From assembly GCF_006228385.1 (NCBI RefSeq), contig NZ_CP039852.1:682001-746000 (forward strand): DNA of 64,000 nucleotides, in the 5' to 3' direction. The notes beneath the pieces were generated by a model. That model saw nothing but the letters and a program-made list of their open reading frames with translations. It made no database searches and was not told the DNA's origin. Every line of letters starts with the position of its first letter. The stretch's first letter is position 1. Source of the stretch: Salinimonas iocasae (GTDB taxonomy: Bacteria; Pseudomonadota; Gammaproteobacteria; Enterobacterales; Alteromonadaceae). The position numbers and the translations under genes are program-made. Below, piece after piece: positions 46,512-55,607 of this stretch.

Positions 46512-46802
46512 ATGAAAGCCCCAGCAATTGTAGTATCAACCCTTATGACCGCAGCACTTGTCAGTACGCCTGCTTCTGCCAACACTATGCCTATCGAGCG
46601 CGCTGTTAGTCAAATGGTAGATAAGCTGGTTGCCAATACCGCATACGAGTTAAAACTGGAAGTAACTGAAGCGGTCGCCAATGCAGTATATATGTTTGAA
46701 CCTGAAAGTTCAGGTACACGCAAAGGTGCGGTTAATGTGACAGAACTTACTGCGTCAAAAAAATCAGACCGCGATGAAGAGCAGGATACACAAGTACAGT
46801 AA
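46512..46802 (+). CDS. Small exported protein, unknown function, beside the Psp cluster
   Basis: A 96-residue protein with signal peptide (IVVSTLMTAALVSTPASA), then an amphipathic helical stretch (AVSQMVDKLVANTAYELKLEVTEAVANAVYMF) and a charged tail. AAGGAA precedes the ATG. No family is recognised. It stands 271 bases before pspA, between a sigma-54-like promoter and a strong terminator, so it forms a single-gene unit. The same promoter type before pspA suggests both answer the same enhancer-binding activator, which would make this an envelope-stress protein. That is inference. Confidence 0.78.
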   Translation: MKAPAIVVSTLMTAALVSTPASANTMPIERAVSQMVDKLVANTAYELKLEVTEAVANAVYMFEPESSGTRKGAVNVTELTASKKSDRDEEQDTQVQ

Positions 46803-46814
46803 TTCTGGGTGGTC

Positions 46815-46844
46815 AAAAAAAAGCAGCGATTCGCTGCTTTTTTT
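46815..46844 (+). terminator. Rho-independent terminator after the small exported protein gene
   Basis: Hairpin AAGCAGCG-ATT-CGCTGCTT with a run of A before it and seven T after. Confidence 0.93.
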
Positions 46845-46981
46845 GTGCCTGTAACACAGAGGTGGTCGAAAATGCCACCACCATGGTCAATTTGACTATT
46901 TATTCTTTCAACGCCCATATGACGCATCCATTATCTACCTAGAAATTCTTAAAATTCCATAAAATACAGTGATTTAAATAA

Positions 46982-46998
46982 TTGGTACGGCAATTGAA
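46982..46998 (+). promoter_or_regulatory. Candidate sigma-54 promoter before pspA
   Basis: TTGGTACG-N4-TTGAA, matching the consensus TTGGCACG-N4-TTGCA at all but two positions. psp operons of other gammaproteobacteria use sigma-54 with PspF, which supports the reading. A pspF gene is not in the window. Confidence 0.55.
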
Positions 46999-47072
46999 GT
47001 GTCTTTGCTGTAATCGCAATTCTTTAGCTGATGCATTGAATCGCATTCCAATTATTTTAAAAGGAGATTGCC

Positions 47073-47735
47073 ATGGGCATGTTTTCAAGAATGACTGATA
47101 TCGTTCACGCCAACATCAACGCTATGTTAGATAAAGCGGAAGATCCTCAAAAGCTTATTCGTCTCATGGTTCAGGAGATGGAAGAAGCACTGGCTCATGC
47201 CCGCTGTGTATCAGCGCAGTACATTGCGCAGAAAAAACAGCTTAATCGGAATGCTGATTCACTTAACCGCAGCGCACAGCGCTGGCAGGAAAAAGCGCAG
47301 CGTGCTGTTGAAAAAGGTAATGACTCTCTGGCCCGCGCAGCACTAAAAGAAAAGCAGTCTCAGACTCGTCAGTTTGAGATCCTGCAAGAGGAAATTGCGC
47401 AGATAGATAGCCAGCTGGATAAGCTCACAGATGACATTGAGCAATTGGGGCACAAGCTTGCCGAAGCGCGTCAAAAAGCACGCATGCTGTCTCAGCGTGA
47501 ACATACCGTGGCAGCACAGCTTAAGCTGCGTAATCAGGCTCAGCAGGAGAGCGTACAGCGTGCCATGGGCAAGTTCGAAGCTTATCAGCAAAAAGTTGAT
47601 CAGTTAGAGGCGCAGGTTGAAGCCTACGACCTGGGTAGCGGGTCCGCTTCCCTTGAAGCCCAGTTCGCAGAGCTTGAACAGGACGAGAGCATCGAGGAAG
47701 AGTTGGCTCGCATGAAGAAATCCAGAGCCGCGTAA
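47073..47735 (+). CDS. pspA: Phage shock protein A, membrane-stress effector
   Basis: A 220-residue PspA/IM30-family coiled-coil protein. The amphipathic N-terminal helix (MFSRMTDIVHANINAMLDKAEDPQKLIRLMVQEM) that binds stressed inner membrane is conserved. Long heptad-rich helices run to about residue 190. The C-terminal part is acidic. PspA oligomerises on damaged membrane to limit proton leakage and, in enterobacteria, inhibits PspF. A strong AAGGAG site precedes the ATG. It is followed by pspC and two further membrane-protein genes with gaps of 30 bases, an overlap and 83 bases. Confidence 0.94.
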   Translation: MGMFSRMTDIVHANINAMLDKAEDPQKLIRLMVQEMEEALAHARCVSAQYIAQKKQLNRNADSLNRSAQRWQEKAQRAVEKGNDSLARAALKEKQSQTRQFEILQEEIAQIDSQLDKLTDDIEQLGHKLAEARQKARMLSQREHTVAAQLKLRNQAQQESVQRAMGKFEAYQQKVDQLEAQVEAYDLGSGSASLEAQFAELEQDESIEEELARMKKSRAA

Positions 47736-47765
47736 TAATTATCCTTAGCAATCAGGAGTCAGATT

Positions 47766-47972
47766 ATGAAGACTGTTAATTCTCAGAAACGAATTTATCG
47801 CATCATGCATGAATCGGTTATCAGTGGTGTATGTGCCGGCCTCGCTCGCTGGTTAAGCATCGACGCTGTATGGGTGCGTGCCGCGGCGGTACTGAGCGTG
47901 TTTATGTTGCCCGGTATTACTGTGCTGGCATATCTGGCGGCGGTTATTCTGTTACCCCGGTGGTCAGTATGA
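47766..47972 (+). CDS. pspC: PspC-domain membrane protein
   Basis: A 68-residue protein that is essentially one PspC domain: KRIYRIMHESVISGVCAGLARWLSID, then a hydrophobic helix (VLSVFMLPGITVLAYLAAVILLP). It is shorter than E. coli PspC and lacks the C-terminal cytosolic leucine-zipper part. Its stop overlaps the next start (ATGA). PspB is absent, as in several marine gammaproteobacterial psp clusters. Confidence 0.9.
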   Translation: MKTVNSQKRIYRIMHESVISGVCAGLARWLSIDAVWVRAAAVLSVFMLPGITVLAYLAAVILLPRWSV

Positions 47973-48331
47973 AAAATTTCTTTCTGGCCGTCGCGATTGC
48001 CATAATACTCGCCAGTGGCCTGGGTGCGGCAATATGGGAATGGATGGATATAAACATCTACTTCAGTGATGAACTACTCTCACCCTTTGATAACCTGATG
48101 TTGTTTTTAGCACTTGCAGTACTCTTTGTTATAGTAGGCTTTATCGTTGCAATTAGTATGTTCGGTGCAATCATCATAGGTTTAGTCGCTGCTGCGGCTG
48201 CGGTATTTACCCTGGGCCTGAGCGTTTTCTGGCCAGTATTGGTGGTAGTGGCTGCAATTGGTATTTGGCGACATCATCAAAAGCGCGCCTCAGTTCGCGC
48301 TTACGGCAGCCCACCGTATATACAGGAGTAA
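47969..48331 (+). CDS. Small membrane protein of the psp cluster
   Basis: A 120-residue protein with three hydrophobic segments (FFLAVAIAIILASGLGAAIWEW, LMLFLALAVLFVIVGFIVAISMF, GAIIIGLVAAAAAVFTLGLSVFWPVLVVVAAIGIW) and a short basic tail. The frame is open further upstream, but the ATG at 47969 overlaps the pspC stop and begins the first helix, so I chose it. No named family is recognised. Coupling to pspC suggests it belongs to the membrane-stress complex. Confidence 0.8.
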   Translation: MKNFFLAVAIAIILASGLGAAIWEWMDINIYFSDELLSPFDNLMLFLALAVLFVIVGFIVAISMFGAIIIGLVAAAAAVFTLGLSVFWPVLVVVAAIGIWRHHQKRASVRAYGSPPYIQE

Positions 48332-48414
48332 TCAATCCAGTCACAATGCCCGTAACAACAACGTTAAATTAGCGTTATTGCTTCGGGCATTACTGATATA
48401 AAAGGAATATAACA

Positions 48415-49413
48415 TTGGCTATCAAACAGTATCTTAGCGCAAAGTGGATTGGGGCAGCGGCTATATTGCTGTTTGTCTTATTTTGGCTGGTGGGGTGGTA
48501 TTGGAGCCTGTCCCCGGACACATTCAATGTTGAAAAGCGGGTAACTGCACAGGCAGAAAAAGCCTCCCATGTTGATGTTCCCGGGTACACAATGACCACA
48601 AGTCTGATTATTGTTACCGAAACACTGCTCGATAAGCCGGGTGGTTACCTTTCTAATGACATGATGCCACCGGGCGTTCTTCTGGATAATATGCCAAGCT
48701 GGGAGTTCGGCGTACTTGAGATGACCCGAGACCTGGCGCTGGCTATGCGAAAAGACTTTTCCCGCTCTCAGTCGCAGTCGATTGAAAACCGCTACATCGC
48801 TAAGGCCGTGCCGCAGTTGAATATGGACAACGAAGCCTGGATGTTCCCTGCGGCTGAATCCAGCTACCAGAAGGGTATCGATTTGCTTTACAAATATCGC
48901 GCTGAATTGGTCGACACATCGCGCGGTGAAAGTCAGTTTTATACACGCGCCGACAACCTGAGAGAGTGGCTGAAGCTGGTAGAAAAACGCCTGGGTAGCT
49001 ATTCGCAGCGGTTGAGTGCCAGTGTTGGCTCTTCAAGAATCAATACCGACCTGGCAGGTCAGCGAAGCGCGCGCCAGTCATCGCCAAATATGCAGGAAAA
49101 GCACATCCGCACCAGCTGGTGGAAACTGGATGATGTGTTCTACGAGTCAAAAGGCGCCACCTGGGCACTGCTTCATTACTTGCGGGCGGTTGAGGTTGAG
49201 TTTGCTGATGTACTGGAGGACAAAAATGCGCTGGTCAGTCTTCGTCAGATCATACGAGAGCTGGAAGCGACCCAGCAAACAGTATGGAGCCCAATGATTT
49301 TAAATGGTGATGGCTTTGGAATGCTGGCTAATCACTCACTGGTCATGGCAAACTATATCTCGCGCGCGAATGCTGCGCTTATCGAACTCACAGAATTAAT
49401 GAACCAAGGATAA
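48415..49413 (+). CDS. DUF2333-family inner-membrane protein
   Basis: A 332-residue protein with one N-terminal transmembrane helix (IGAAAILLFVLFWLVGWYWSL) and a large periplasmic domain. The pattern GYTMTTSLIIVTETLLDKPGGYLSNDMMPPGVLLDNMPSWEFG is characteristic of DUF2333. It starts with TTG, with AAGGAA about nine bases upstream. The family is widespread in marine gammaproteobacteria and of unknown function. It lies between the psp genes and an outer-membrane protein gene only three bases downstream. Confidence 0.87.
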   Translation: MAIKQYLSAKWIGAAAILLFVLFWLVGWYWSLSPDTFNVEKRVTAQAEKASHVDVPGYTMTTSLIIVTETLLDKPGGYLSNDMMPPGVLLDNMPSWEFGVLEMTRDLALAMRKDFSRSQSQSIENRYIAKAVPQLNMDNEAWMFPAAESSYQKGIDLLYKYRAELVDTSRGESQFYTRADNLREWLKLVEKRLGSYSQRLSASVGSSRINTDLAGQRSARQSSPNMQEKHIRTSWWKLDDVFYESKGATWALLHYLRAVEVEFADVLEDKNALVSLRQIIRELEATQQTVWSPMILNGDGFGMLANHSLVMANYISRANAALIELTELMNQG

Positions 49414-49416
49414 TCC

Positions 49417-50172
49417 ATGAAAAAATGCATTTCAGCCTTAGCAGTTTTAGGCGTATTTGCAGTAACGCCGGTGTATGCTGATACGATAGCCGGGGTTTAT
49501 ATCGGTGCGCAGGGATGGCAGGCTGAACCGGAAGGCGGCTTTGCTGACTCTCAGAATACAACGAACTTTAACTTTGACGATGATATGCAGGGTTCGGCTT
49601 ATATTGCAGTTGAGCACCCGGTTCCATTCATTCCCAATGTAAAGATCTCGCACTCAACGCTGGATACTGAAGGTAATACAAGGTTAGACGCGAACTATAC
49701 GTTTGATGGCAACCTTTATACGGCTGAGAGCACGGTATTTACCAGTGTCGATCTGACCACCACCGATTTTATTCTGTACTATGAATTGTTTGACAATGAT
49801 ATTCTCAGCTTTGATTTAGGTGTGAATGGTAAATACGTAGATGGTGCGTTACTGGTCAATGACTCAGCCAGTAACACGCAAGGTACGGCTGATTTTTCAG
49901 GCGTGGTGCCTATGGCATACTCCAGGGTCCAGTTCGGGTTACCTTTTTCCGGGTTAGGCGCTTATGCAGAGGGTAGCTATCTGTCATTTGATGACCATAC
50001 ATTCAGTGACTATCAACTGGCATTGACCTATTCATTTATCGAAAGTCTGGCAGTGGATATGACGCTTCAACTGGGCTATCGCAACGTTGAACTGGATATT
50101 GAAGACCTGGACGATGTGTATGCTGATATGTCTTATGACGGCGCGTTTTTCGGACTAGAATTACACTTCTAG
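49417..50172 (+). CDS. Outer-membrane beta-barrel protein, TIGR04219-like
   Basis: A 251-residue protein with signal peptide (ISALAVLGVFAVTPVYA) and alternating hydrophobic beta strands, ending in the outer-membrane signature of a terminal phenylalanine (FFGLELHF). The N-terminal DTIAGVYIGAQGWQAEPEGG and the strand pattern match the TIGR04219 outer-membrane family. It is predicted to form an eight- to ten-stranded barrel. It starts three bases after the DUF2333 gene, so the two are probably cotranscribed, which gives the psp-linked operon an outer-membrane member. Confidence 0.87.
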   Translation: MKKCISALAVLGVFAVTPVYADTIAGVYIGAQGWQAEPEGGFADSQNTTNFNFDDDMQGSAYIAVEHPVPFIPNVKISHSTLDTEGNTRLDANYTFDGNLYTAESTVFTSVDLTTTDFILYYELFDNDILSFDLGVNGKYVDGALLVNDSASNTQGTADFSGVVPMAYSRVQFGLPFSGLGAYAEGSYLSFDDHTFSDYQLALTYSFIESLAVDMTLQLGYRNVELDIEDLDDVYADMSYDGAFFGLELHF

Positions 50173-50173
50173 A

Positions 50174-50192
50174 TTAAAACGTAACGTTTTAA
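50174..50192. repeat. Perfect AT-rich palindrome after the outer-membrane protein gene
   Basis: Nine-base arms TTAAAACGT / ACGTTTTAA around one base, two bases after the stop codon. It could be a weak transcription stop or a regulator site for the cys operon 90 bases downstream. Confidence 0.5.
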
Positions 50193-50244
50193 GCACATTC
50201 AGTAATAAAAAAGTAAGAATAATTCTTTTCTCTTCTCTGCAAAC

Positions 50245-50281
50245 CTCGTTAGCCTTAGCATATCAAATTAAGGCTAACGAG
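50245..50281 (+). promoter_or_regulatory. Hairpin covering the cysJ ribosome-binding region
   Basis: Perfect 13-base arms CTCGTTAGCCTTA / TAAGGCTAACGAG around an 11-base loop, ending two bases before the cysJ ATG. The right arm contains the only Shine-Dalgarno-like bases, so folding would hide the translation start. No T run follows, so it is not a terminator. Confidence 0.65.
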
Positions 50282-50283
50282 TT

Positions 50284-52101
50284 ATGTCAAACGATTCCAA
50301 TCAAAATTTTGCGCCCCCGGCGGTTTTAAACGAGCAGCAGGTAAATGCGATAACCCAGGCTGTACAAGGGCTTAATCGCGATCAGTTAACCTGGCTAAGC
50401 GGCTATATTGCTGGTATGGCTGGTGCTCCTACAGGCGCTGCACCCATGTCAGCAGCACCGGCGGCTCAGGCAGATGTGCCAACACTCACCATTCTGTTTG
50501 GGTCGCAGACCGGCAATGCGAAAGGGCTGGCTGAAAGCTTTCAGGGTAAAGCAGAAGAAGCAGGCTTCAGCAGCAAACTGGTTAGCATGGCTGATTACAA
50601 GCCCCGGCAGTTAAAAAATGAAACACACGTGGTTGTTTTTGTCAGTACCCACGGCGAAGGTGATGCACCTGACGATGCGATTGAGCTGCACGAGTTCTTG
50701 GCTGGTAAAAAGGCACCGAAGTTACCTAATCTAAAATACGCAGTATTAGGCTTAGGCGATAGCAGCTACGAATTTTTCTGTCAGACAGGTAAAGACTTCG
50801 ACAGTCGTCTGGCTGCATTGGGTGCCAGTGCGATTATTCCCAGAGAAGATTGCGATGTCGATTACGATGCGCAGGCTGATAGTTTTGCGCAAAAACTGGT
50901 TGCCTCGCTAAAAGATGAGCTGGTGGCCAGTGCACCGTCACAAACGGTTGCTGCTCAAACAGGCACGGCCGCGCAGCCAGAGTCCTCCGCATATACGAAG
51001 AAAGCACCATTTGCGGCAACGTTGCTTGAAGCGCAGAAAATTACCGGTCGCGACTCTGTCAAAGATATACAGCATATAGAAATTAGTCTGGAAGACTCTG
51101 GTATAGCCTATCAGCCTGGCGATGCACTGGGCGTATGGTTTGCAAACAGTGAAAGTCTGGTTGATGAGTTGTTGTCTTTGACACAGCTTGAGGGTAGCGC
51201 GGAAGTGACAGTTGCTGACAGCCAGATGACACTTCGTGAAGCGTTAATTAACAAGCTTGAATTAACATTAAGCTACCCGAATTTCATTAAAGCCTATCAG
51301 CAGGCAACAGCGTCAGCATCTTTGGCTGAATTGATGGAAGATAAGGCAACCCTACGTACCTATATGGCGGACCGCCAGATTGTGGATATTGTTCGCGACC
51401 ATCCTGGTCAGATTGACGCGCAGGCGCTTGTCGATGCATTACGTCCGCTGACGCCAAGACTTTACTCTATCGCGTCAAGTCAGAGTGAAGTTGAGGATGA
51501 GGTTCATCTGACGGTCGCTCACGTGGATTATGAAGCATTTGGCGTACGTCATCAGGGCGGCGCGTCAGGATTTTTATGCGACCGACTGGCTGAGGGTGGC
51601 GAAGTAAACGTATTTGTTGAGAAGAACGATAACTTCAGGCTTCCTGAGTCATCAGATACACCGGTTATTATGGTTGGTCCGGGTACAGGTATTGCGCCTT
51701 TCAGAGCGTTTATGCAGGAGCGTGATGCCCAGGAAGCGCAGGGTAAGAACTGGCTGTTTTTCGGCAACCCGCATTTCACTCAGGATTTTCTGTATCAGGT
51801 TGAGTGGCAGGGTTATGTCAAAAGCGGCCTGCTGGATAAAATCACGCTGGCGTTCTCTCGCGATCAAAAAGAAAAAGTGTATGTACAGCATCGCTTACTT
51901 GAGCATGGCGCGCAGGTCTTTGAATGGCTAGAGCAGGGCGCACATTTTTATGTGTGTGGCGATGCAATGCACATGGCTAAAGATGTTGAGGCTGCGCTGA
52001 TAAGTATTATTCAGGAGCATGGCGGTAAGTCGGAACAAGATGCTAAGGCTTACCTTGTAGCTTTACGTAAAGCAAAACGTTATCAGAAGGATGTCTATTA
52101 A
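50284..52101 (+). CDS. cysJ: Sulfite reductase flavoprotein, alpha subunit
   Basis: A 605-residue diflavin reductase that passes electrons from NADPH through FAD and FMN to CysI in assimilatory sulfate reduction. The flavodoxin domain (about 60-210) shows the FMN loop [25 protein letters not shown] and [19 protein letters not shown]. The FAD domain has RLYSIASSQ and [11 protein letters not shown]. The NADPH part has [17 protein letters not shown] and the C-terminal DVY. The start sits directly behind a stable hairpin. Its last base is the first base of the cysI start codon (TAATG). Confidence 0.96.
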   Translation: MSNDSNQNFAPPAVLNEQQVNAITQAVQGLNRDQLTWLSGYIAGMAGAPTGAAPMSAAPAAQADVPTLTILFGSQTGNAKGLAESFQGKAEEAGFSSKLVSMADYKPRQLKNETHVVVFVSTHGEGDAPDDAIELHEFLAGKKAPKLPNLKYAVLGLGDSSYEFFCQTGKDFDSRLAALGASAIIPREDCDVDYDAQADSFAQKLVASLKDELVASAPSQTVAAQTGTAAQPESSAYTKKAPFAATLLEAQKITGRDSVKDIQHIEISLEDSGIAYQPGDALGVWFANSESLVDELLSLTQLEGSAEVTVADSQMTLREALINKLELTLSYPNFIKAYQQATASASLAELMEDKATLRTYMADRQIVDIVRDHPGQIDAQALVDALRPLTPRLYSIASSQSEVEDEVHLTVAHVDYEAFGVRHQGGASGFLCDRLAEGGEVNVFVEKNDNFRLPESSDTPVIMVGPGTGIAPFRAFMQERDAQEAQGKNWLFFGNPHFTQDFLYQVEWQGYVKSGLLDKITLAFSRDQKEKVYVQHRLLEHGAQVFEWLEQGAHFYVCGDAMHMAKDVEAALISIIQEHGGKSEQDAKAYLVALRKAKRYQKDVY

Positions 52102-53819
52102 TGAGCAATGATAAAAAACCATTCATCGTTGAAGGCAAACTGTCTGACAACGAGCGATTAAAAGCAGAAAGCCGTCATCTACGCGGAACCATTGAGCAGG
52201 ATCTGAAAGATGAGCTGACCGGCGGCTTCACTGCCGATAATTTCCAGCTTATTCGTTTTCACGGTATGTATCAGCAGGATGACCGTGATATTCGACCTGA
52301 GCGGGCTAAACAAAAATTAGAGCCTTTGCACAATGTAATGCTACGCGCCCGACTACCCGGCGGCATCATTACCCCTGACCAGTGGCAGGTTATTGATAAG
52401 TTTGCAGCAGATCATACTCTGTACGGCAGCATTCGTCTGACTACCAGACAAACCTTTCAGTTTCACGGTGTGCTTAAGCCTGAAATTAAAAAGATGCACC
52501 AGACACTGAACAAGGCTGGCATTGATTCCATCGCCACAGCAGGCGATGTAAACCGTAATGTGCTGTGTACCTCTAATCCTATTGAGTCTGAGCTTCACCT
52601 GGAAGCTTACGAATGGGCCAAGAAGATAAGCGAACACTTACTTCCTAAAACCCGTGCATATGCGGAAATCTGGCTGGATGGTGAAAAAGTCGAAAGCACC
52701 GAGGACGAAGTAGAGCCGATACTTGGCGATAACTATCTGCCACGTAAATTCAAAACAACAGTTGTTATACCTCCACAAAATGATGTGGATGTACACGCCA
52801 ATGATCTGAATTTTGTGGCGATTGAGGAAAATGGCAAACTGGTTGGCTTCAATGTGCTGGTAGGTGGCGGTCTGGCTATGACCCACGGCGATACTTCGAC
52901 TTATCCGCGCAAAGCTGATGATTTTGGGTTTATTTCTTTAAAAGATACGCTGGCCGTTGCGGAAGCTGTGGTCACTACCCAGCGCGACTGGGGTAACCGG
53001 GTCAATCGTAAGAATGCCAAAACCAAGTATACGCTTGAACGGGTTGGTGTTGAAAACTTCAAAGCTGAAGTTGAGAAACGTGCCGGCATCAGTTTCCAGG
53101 AAAGCCGTCCTTATACCTTTACCAGCCGCGGTGATCGTTTTGGCTGGGTAGAGGGCATTGATGGCAAGTATCACCTGACTGTGTTCATTGAAAATGGCCG
53201 GATTCTTGATTTTCCTGAGCGCACATTGAAAACCGGGTGCCTGGAAATTGCCAAAATCCATCAGGGAGATTTCAGATTAACGGCTAATCAGAACCTTATC
53301 ATTGCCGGCGTGCCTGCTGATCAGAAAGACGTCATCGAAAAACTGGCGCGCGAGCATGGTCTGATTGAGGCTGATACATCGCAGCAGATGCTGGACTCAA
53401 TGGCCTGTGTTTCGTTACCTACTTGCCCGCTGGCAATGGCTGAAGCAGAGCGCTATCTGCCGGAAGCTGTCAGAAGAATGGAAGATATTTTAACAGCTCA
53501 CGATCTTGCTGATGAAAGTATTATCTTCAGAATTACTGGCTGCCCGAATGGCTGTGGCAGGGCAATGCTGGCGGAAATCGGTTTGGTAGGTAAGGGCCCG
53601 GGTAAATACAACCTGCACCTTGGTGGTAATCGTGAAGGAACCCGTATTCCGCGCATGTATCGGGAGAACATTGGCGAAGATGAGATTTTCGCCGAAATCG
53701 ATACGCTGGTCACAAAGTGGTCTGATGAACGCCAGGCAAAAGAATCTTTTGGCGACTTCGTTATACGTGCCGGCATTATTAAACCTGTAGTGGATTCAGC
53801 AAGAGACTTTTATGAGTAG
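52101..53819 (+). CDS. cysI: Sulfite reductase hemoprotein, beta subunit
   Basis: A 572-residue siroheme/4Fe-4S protein that reduces sulfite to sulfide with six electrons from CysJ. Cluster cysteines are visible in [19 protein letters not shown] and [17 protein letters not shown]. The siroheme-contact arginines and lysines lie in [25 protein letters not shown] and [12 protein letters not shown] segments. Length and motif spacing match the enterobacterial enzyme. It overlaps cysH by eight bases. Confidence 0.96.
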   Translation: MSNDKKPFIVEGKLSDNERLKAESRHLRGTIEQDLKDELTGGFTADNFQLIRFHGMYQQDDRDIRPERAKQKLEPLHNVMLRARLPGGIITPDQWQVIDKFAADHTLYGSIRLTTRQTFQFHGVLKPEIKKMHQTLNKAGIDSIATAGDVNRNVLCTSNPIESELHLEAYEWAKKISEHLLPKTRAYAEIWLDGEKVESTEDEVEPILGDNYLPRKFKTTVVIPPQNDVDVHANDLNFVAIEENGKLVGFNVLVGGGLAMTHGDTSTYPRKADDFGFISLKDTLAVAEAVVTTQRDWGNRVNRKNAKTKYTLERVGVENFKAEVEKRAGISFQESRPYTFTSRGDRFGWVEGIDGKYHLTVFIENGRILDFPERTLKTGCLEIAKIHQGDFRLTANQNLIIAGVPADQKDVIEKLAREHGLIEADTSQQMLDSMACVSLPTCPLAMAEAERYLPEAVRRMEDILTAHDLADESIIFRITGCPNGCGRAMLAEIGLVGKGPGKYNLHLGGNREGTRIPRMYRENIGEDEIFAEIDTLVTKWSDERQAKESFGDFVIRAGIIKPVVDSARDFYE

Positions 53820-54558
53820 CGCAGATCCCCTTTTACAACAGCCGCTCACTTTGAATGCTGACAGCGCTCAGTTAGATGCGATTAATGCGCATCTTGAGAC
53901 ACTGACTGCTGCGCAGCGGGTAGAGTGGGCGTTGGACAACTTGCCGGCTAACCCCATAGTGTCTTCCAGCTTTGGTGCACAATCAGCGGTTATGCTGCAT
54001 TTACTGACGCAGCAGCAGCCTGAGATTCCGGTGGTGCTGACGGACACGGGGTATTTATTCCCCGAGACCTATCAGTTTATTGATGATATGACCAAGCGTC
54101 TTAATCTTAATTTGCATGTGTACAGTGCTTCGATGTCTGCAGCATGGCAGGAAGCCCGATTCGGCAGATTATGGGAGCAAGGGATGGAAGGCCTTGAGCA
54201 ATACAACCAGATGAACAAGGTCGAGCCGATGCAGCGCGCGTTAAGTGAGCTGAACGCCGGAACCTGGTTTGCTGGTCTGCGTCGTAGTCAGTCAGATAGT
54301 CGCGAAAAATTGCCGGTACTGCAAAAAGTGGGAGACCAGTTCAAGCTTTACCCAATTATCGACTGGTCTAACAAAGACCTGCATTACTACCTGAAAGAGC
54401 ACGATCTGCCATATCACCCATTGTGGGAGCAAGGCTACGTGTCAATCGGTGACTGGCATACCACTCAATCGCTTCAGGAAGGTATGAGCGAACAGGATAC
54501 CCGCTTCTTCGGACTCAAGCGTGAGTGTGGGTTACATGAATTTGGTGACGGAATCTGA
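53812..54558 (+). CDS. cysH: Phosphoadenylyl-sulfate (PAPS) reductase
   Basis: A 248-residue thioredoxin-dependent reductase that converts PAPS to sulfite. It has [15 protein letters not shown], the [13 protein letters not shown] loop, [11 protein letters not shown] and the C-terminal catalytic Cys239 in [13 protein letters not shown]. The paired-cysteine motifs that bind a 4Fe-4S cluster in APS reductases are absent, so PAPS is the expected substrate. It closes the cysJIH operon and is convergent, with a four-base gap, with the next gene. Confidence 0.95.
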   Translation: MSSADPLLQQPLTLNADSAQLDAINAHLETLTAAQRVEWALDNLPANPIVSSSFGAQSAVMLHLLTQQQPEIPVVLTDTGYLFPETYQFIDDMTKRLNLNLHVYSASMSAAWQEARFGRLWEQGMEGLEQYNQMNKVEPMQRALSELNAGTWFAGLRRSQSDSREKLPVLQKVGDQFKLYPIIDWSNKDLHYYLKEHDLPYHPLWEQGYVSIGDWHTTQSLQEGMSEQDTRFFGLKRECGLHEFGDGI

Positions 54559-54562
54559 TTAC

Positions 54563-55444
54563 CTAATCATCATATTCAACAAAAAACGCCGGCGACATTA
54601 ACTGGTACAACGCGGTTAAATAGTCGTCGGTTTGTTTTTTCTCAAACAACCTGAAGAGTTCCGCACCCACCGAAGTAAATTTATAGTAAACCAGTGCAGA
54701 GCCTGGTTTTTTCGCTTGCAGCGAATATGATTGCCTGCCACAACGCCAGTGGACGGGTATTCCGGGCGCCAGTTCCGAGCTCTCAATTTCACTGGCAAAG
54801 ATAAGCTTTAAATCAATCAGCGCCAACAGGTCGGGATAAGATAATCCAAACGAGGAAAGATTAAGTTGCCCGGGTGGCTGGGGACGAAGAATATCGATAA
54901 CCGCCCGACGCCGGTAATAGCCCACCAGAATGCGCGGGATTGCAGAACGTGCTGGCCAACTGGCTATGCTTACCGCGCGACGAAAAAGCCGGGCGTCTCG
55001 TTCAGTTAATAACCGGATTGTCTCTAAACTTCGCAACGAGAAGCTGCCAGGCGCGCTGAGCTCTACCGCAAGTATTTTACCCCATAGTTCCTGCATTGCC
55101 GCACTATAGATATTTTCTGCAAGCGCCTGGAATGCGAAGAACCAGTCAGGATCCAGCTCCTTTTGTGGTGACGCTTTGATGCTTACATTTCTGGCAATAT
55201 TGCCAATACGCTTGAGGTTATTGATGCGGTTGAGGGTCTGTGCTCTCAGTCGCCTGTCCACAGCATAGTTGTCCCCACTATCATCAGGTGTCTGGTCGTT
55301 GATATTAATACCGGACAATTCAAACCAATTATCTAATTGAGCCGATCCTGCATTCACAAAGTCAGAAGTGTTTGTTTTTTCATCTGGTTTCTTAAGGTTA
55401 CTGGTCTTATCAGATACGTTTGCTGAAAAAGGTTTTGATGACAT
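54563..55444 (-). CDS. TIGR03899-like protein of unknown function
   Basis: A 293-residue soluble protein with a hydrophilic, disordered-looking N-terminus (about 60 residues). A helical domain with the pattern RIGNIARNVSIKASPQKELDPDWFFAFQALAENIYSAAMQELWGKILAVELSAPGSFSLRSLE follows. It resembles the TIGR03899/DUF2806-type family seen in Vibrio and Alteromonadales, where the WGKILAxE segment recurs. Function is unknown. It has no transmembrane segment or signal. It is convergent with cysH and divergent from the response regulator. Confidence 0.72.
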   Translation of the reverse strand: MSSKPFSANVSDKTSNLKKPDEKTNTSDFVNAGSAQLDNWFELSGININDQTPDDSGDNYAVDRRLRAQTLNRINNLKRIGNIARNVSIKASPQKELDPDWFFAFQALAENIYSAAMQELWGKILAVELSAPGSFSLRSLETIRLLTERDARLFRRAVSIASWPARSAIPRILVGYYRRRAVIDILRPQPPGQLNLSSFGLSYPDLLALIDLKLIFASEIESSELAPGIPVHWRCGRQSYSLQAKKPGSALVYYKFTSVGAELFRLFEKKQTDDYLTALYQLMSPAFFVEYDD

Positions 55445-55607
55445 TTGTGTATGCTTTTATCCGGTTTATAAGGGATTTGTCAGGTAATCTTGTTATCTGT
55501 GAGCTGCGTCTCTGCACGGCAAACACTATTGCATTGGTTACAAGGCTTTGCAATTTACTGAGCAAGGAGTAGGATTAAAAAATGCGGTAGTAAGGATTTC
55601 TCCGATA

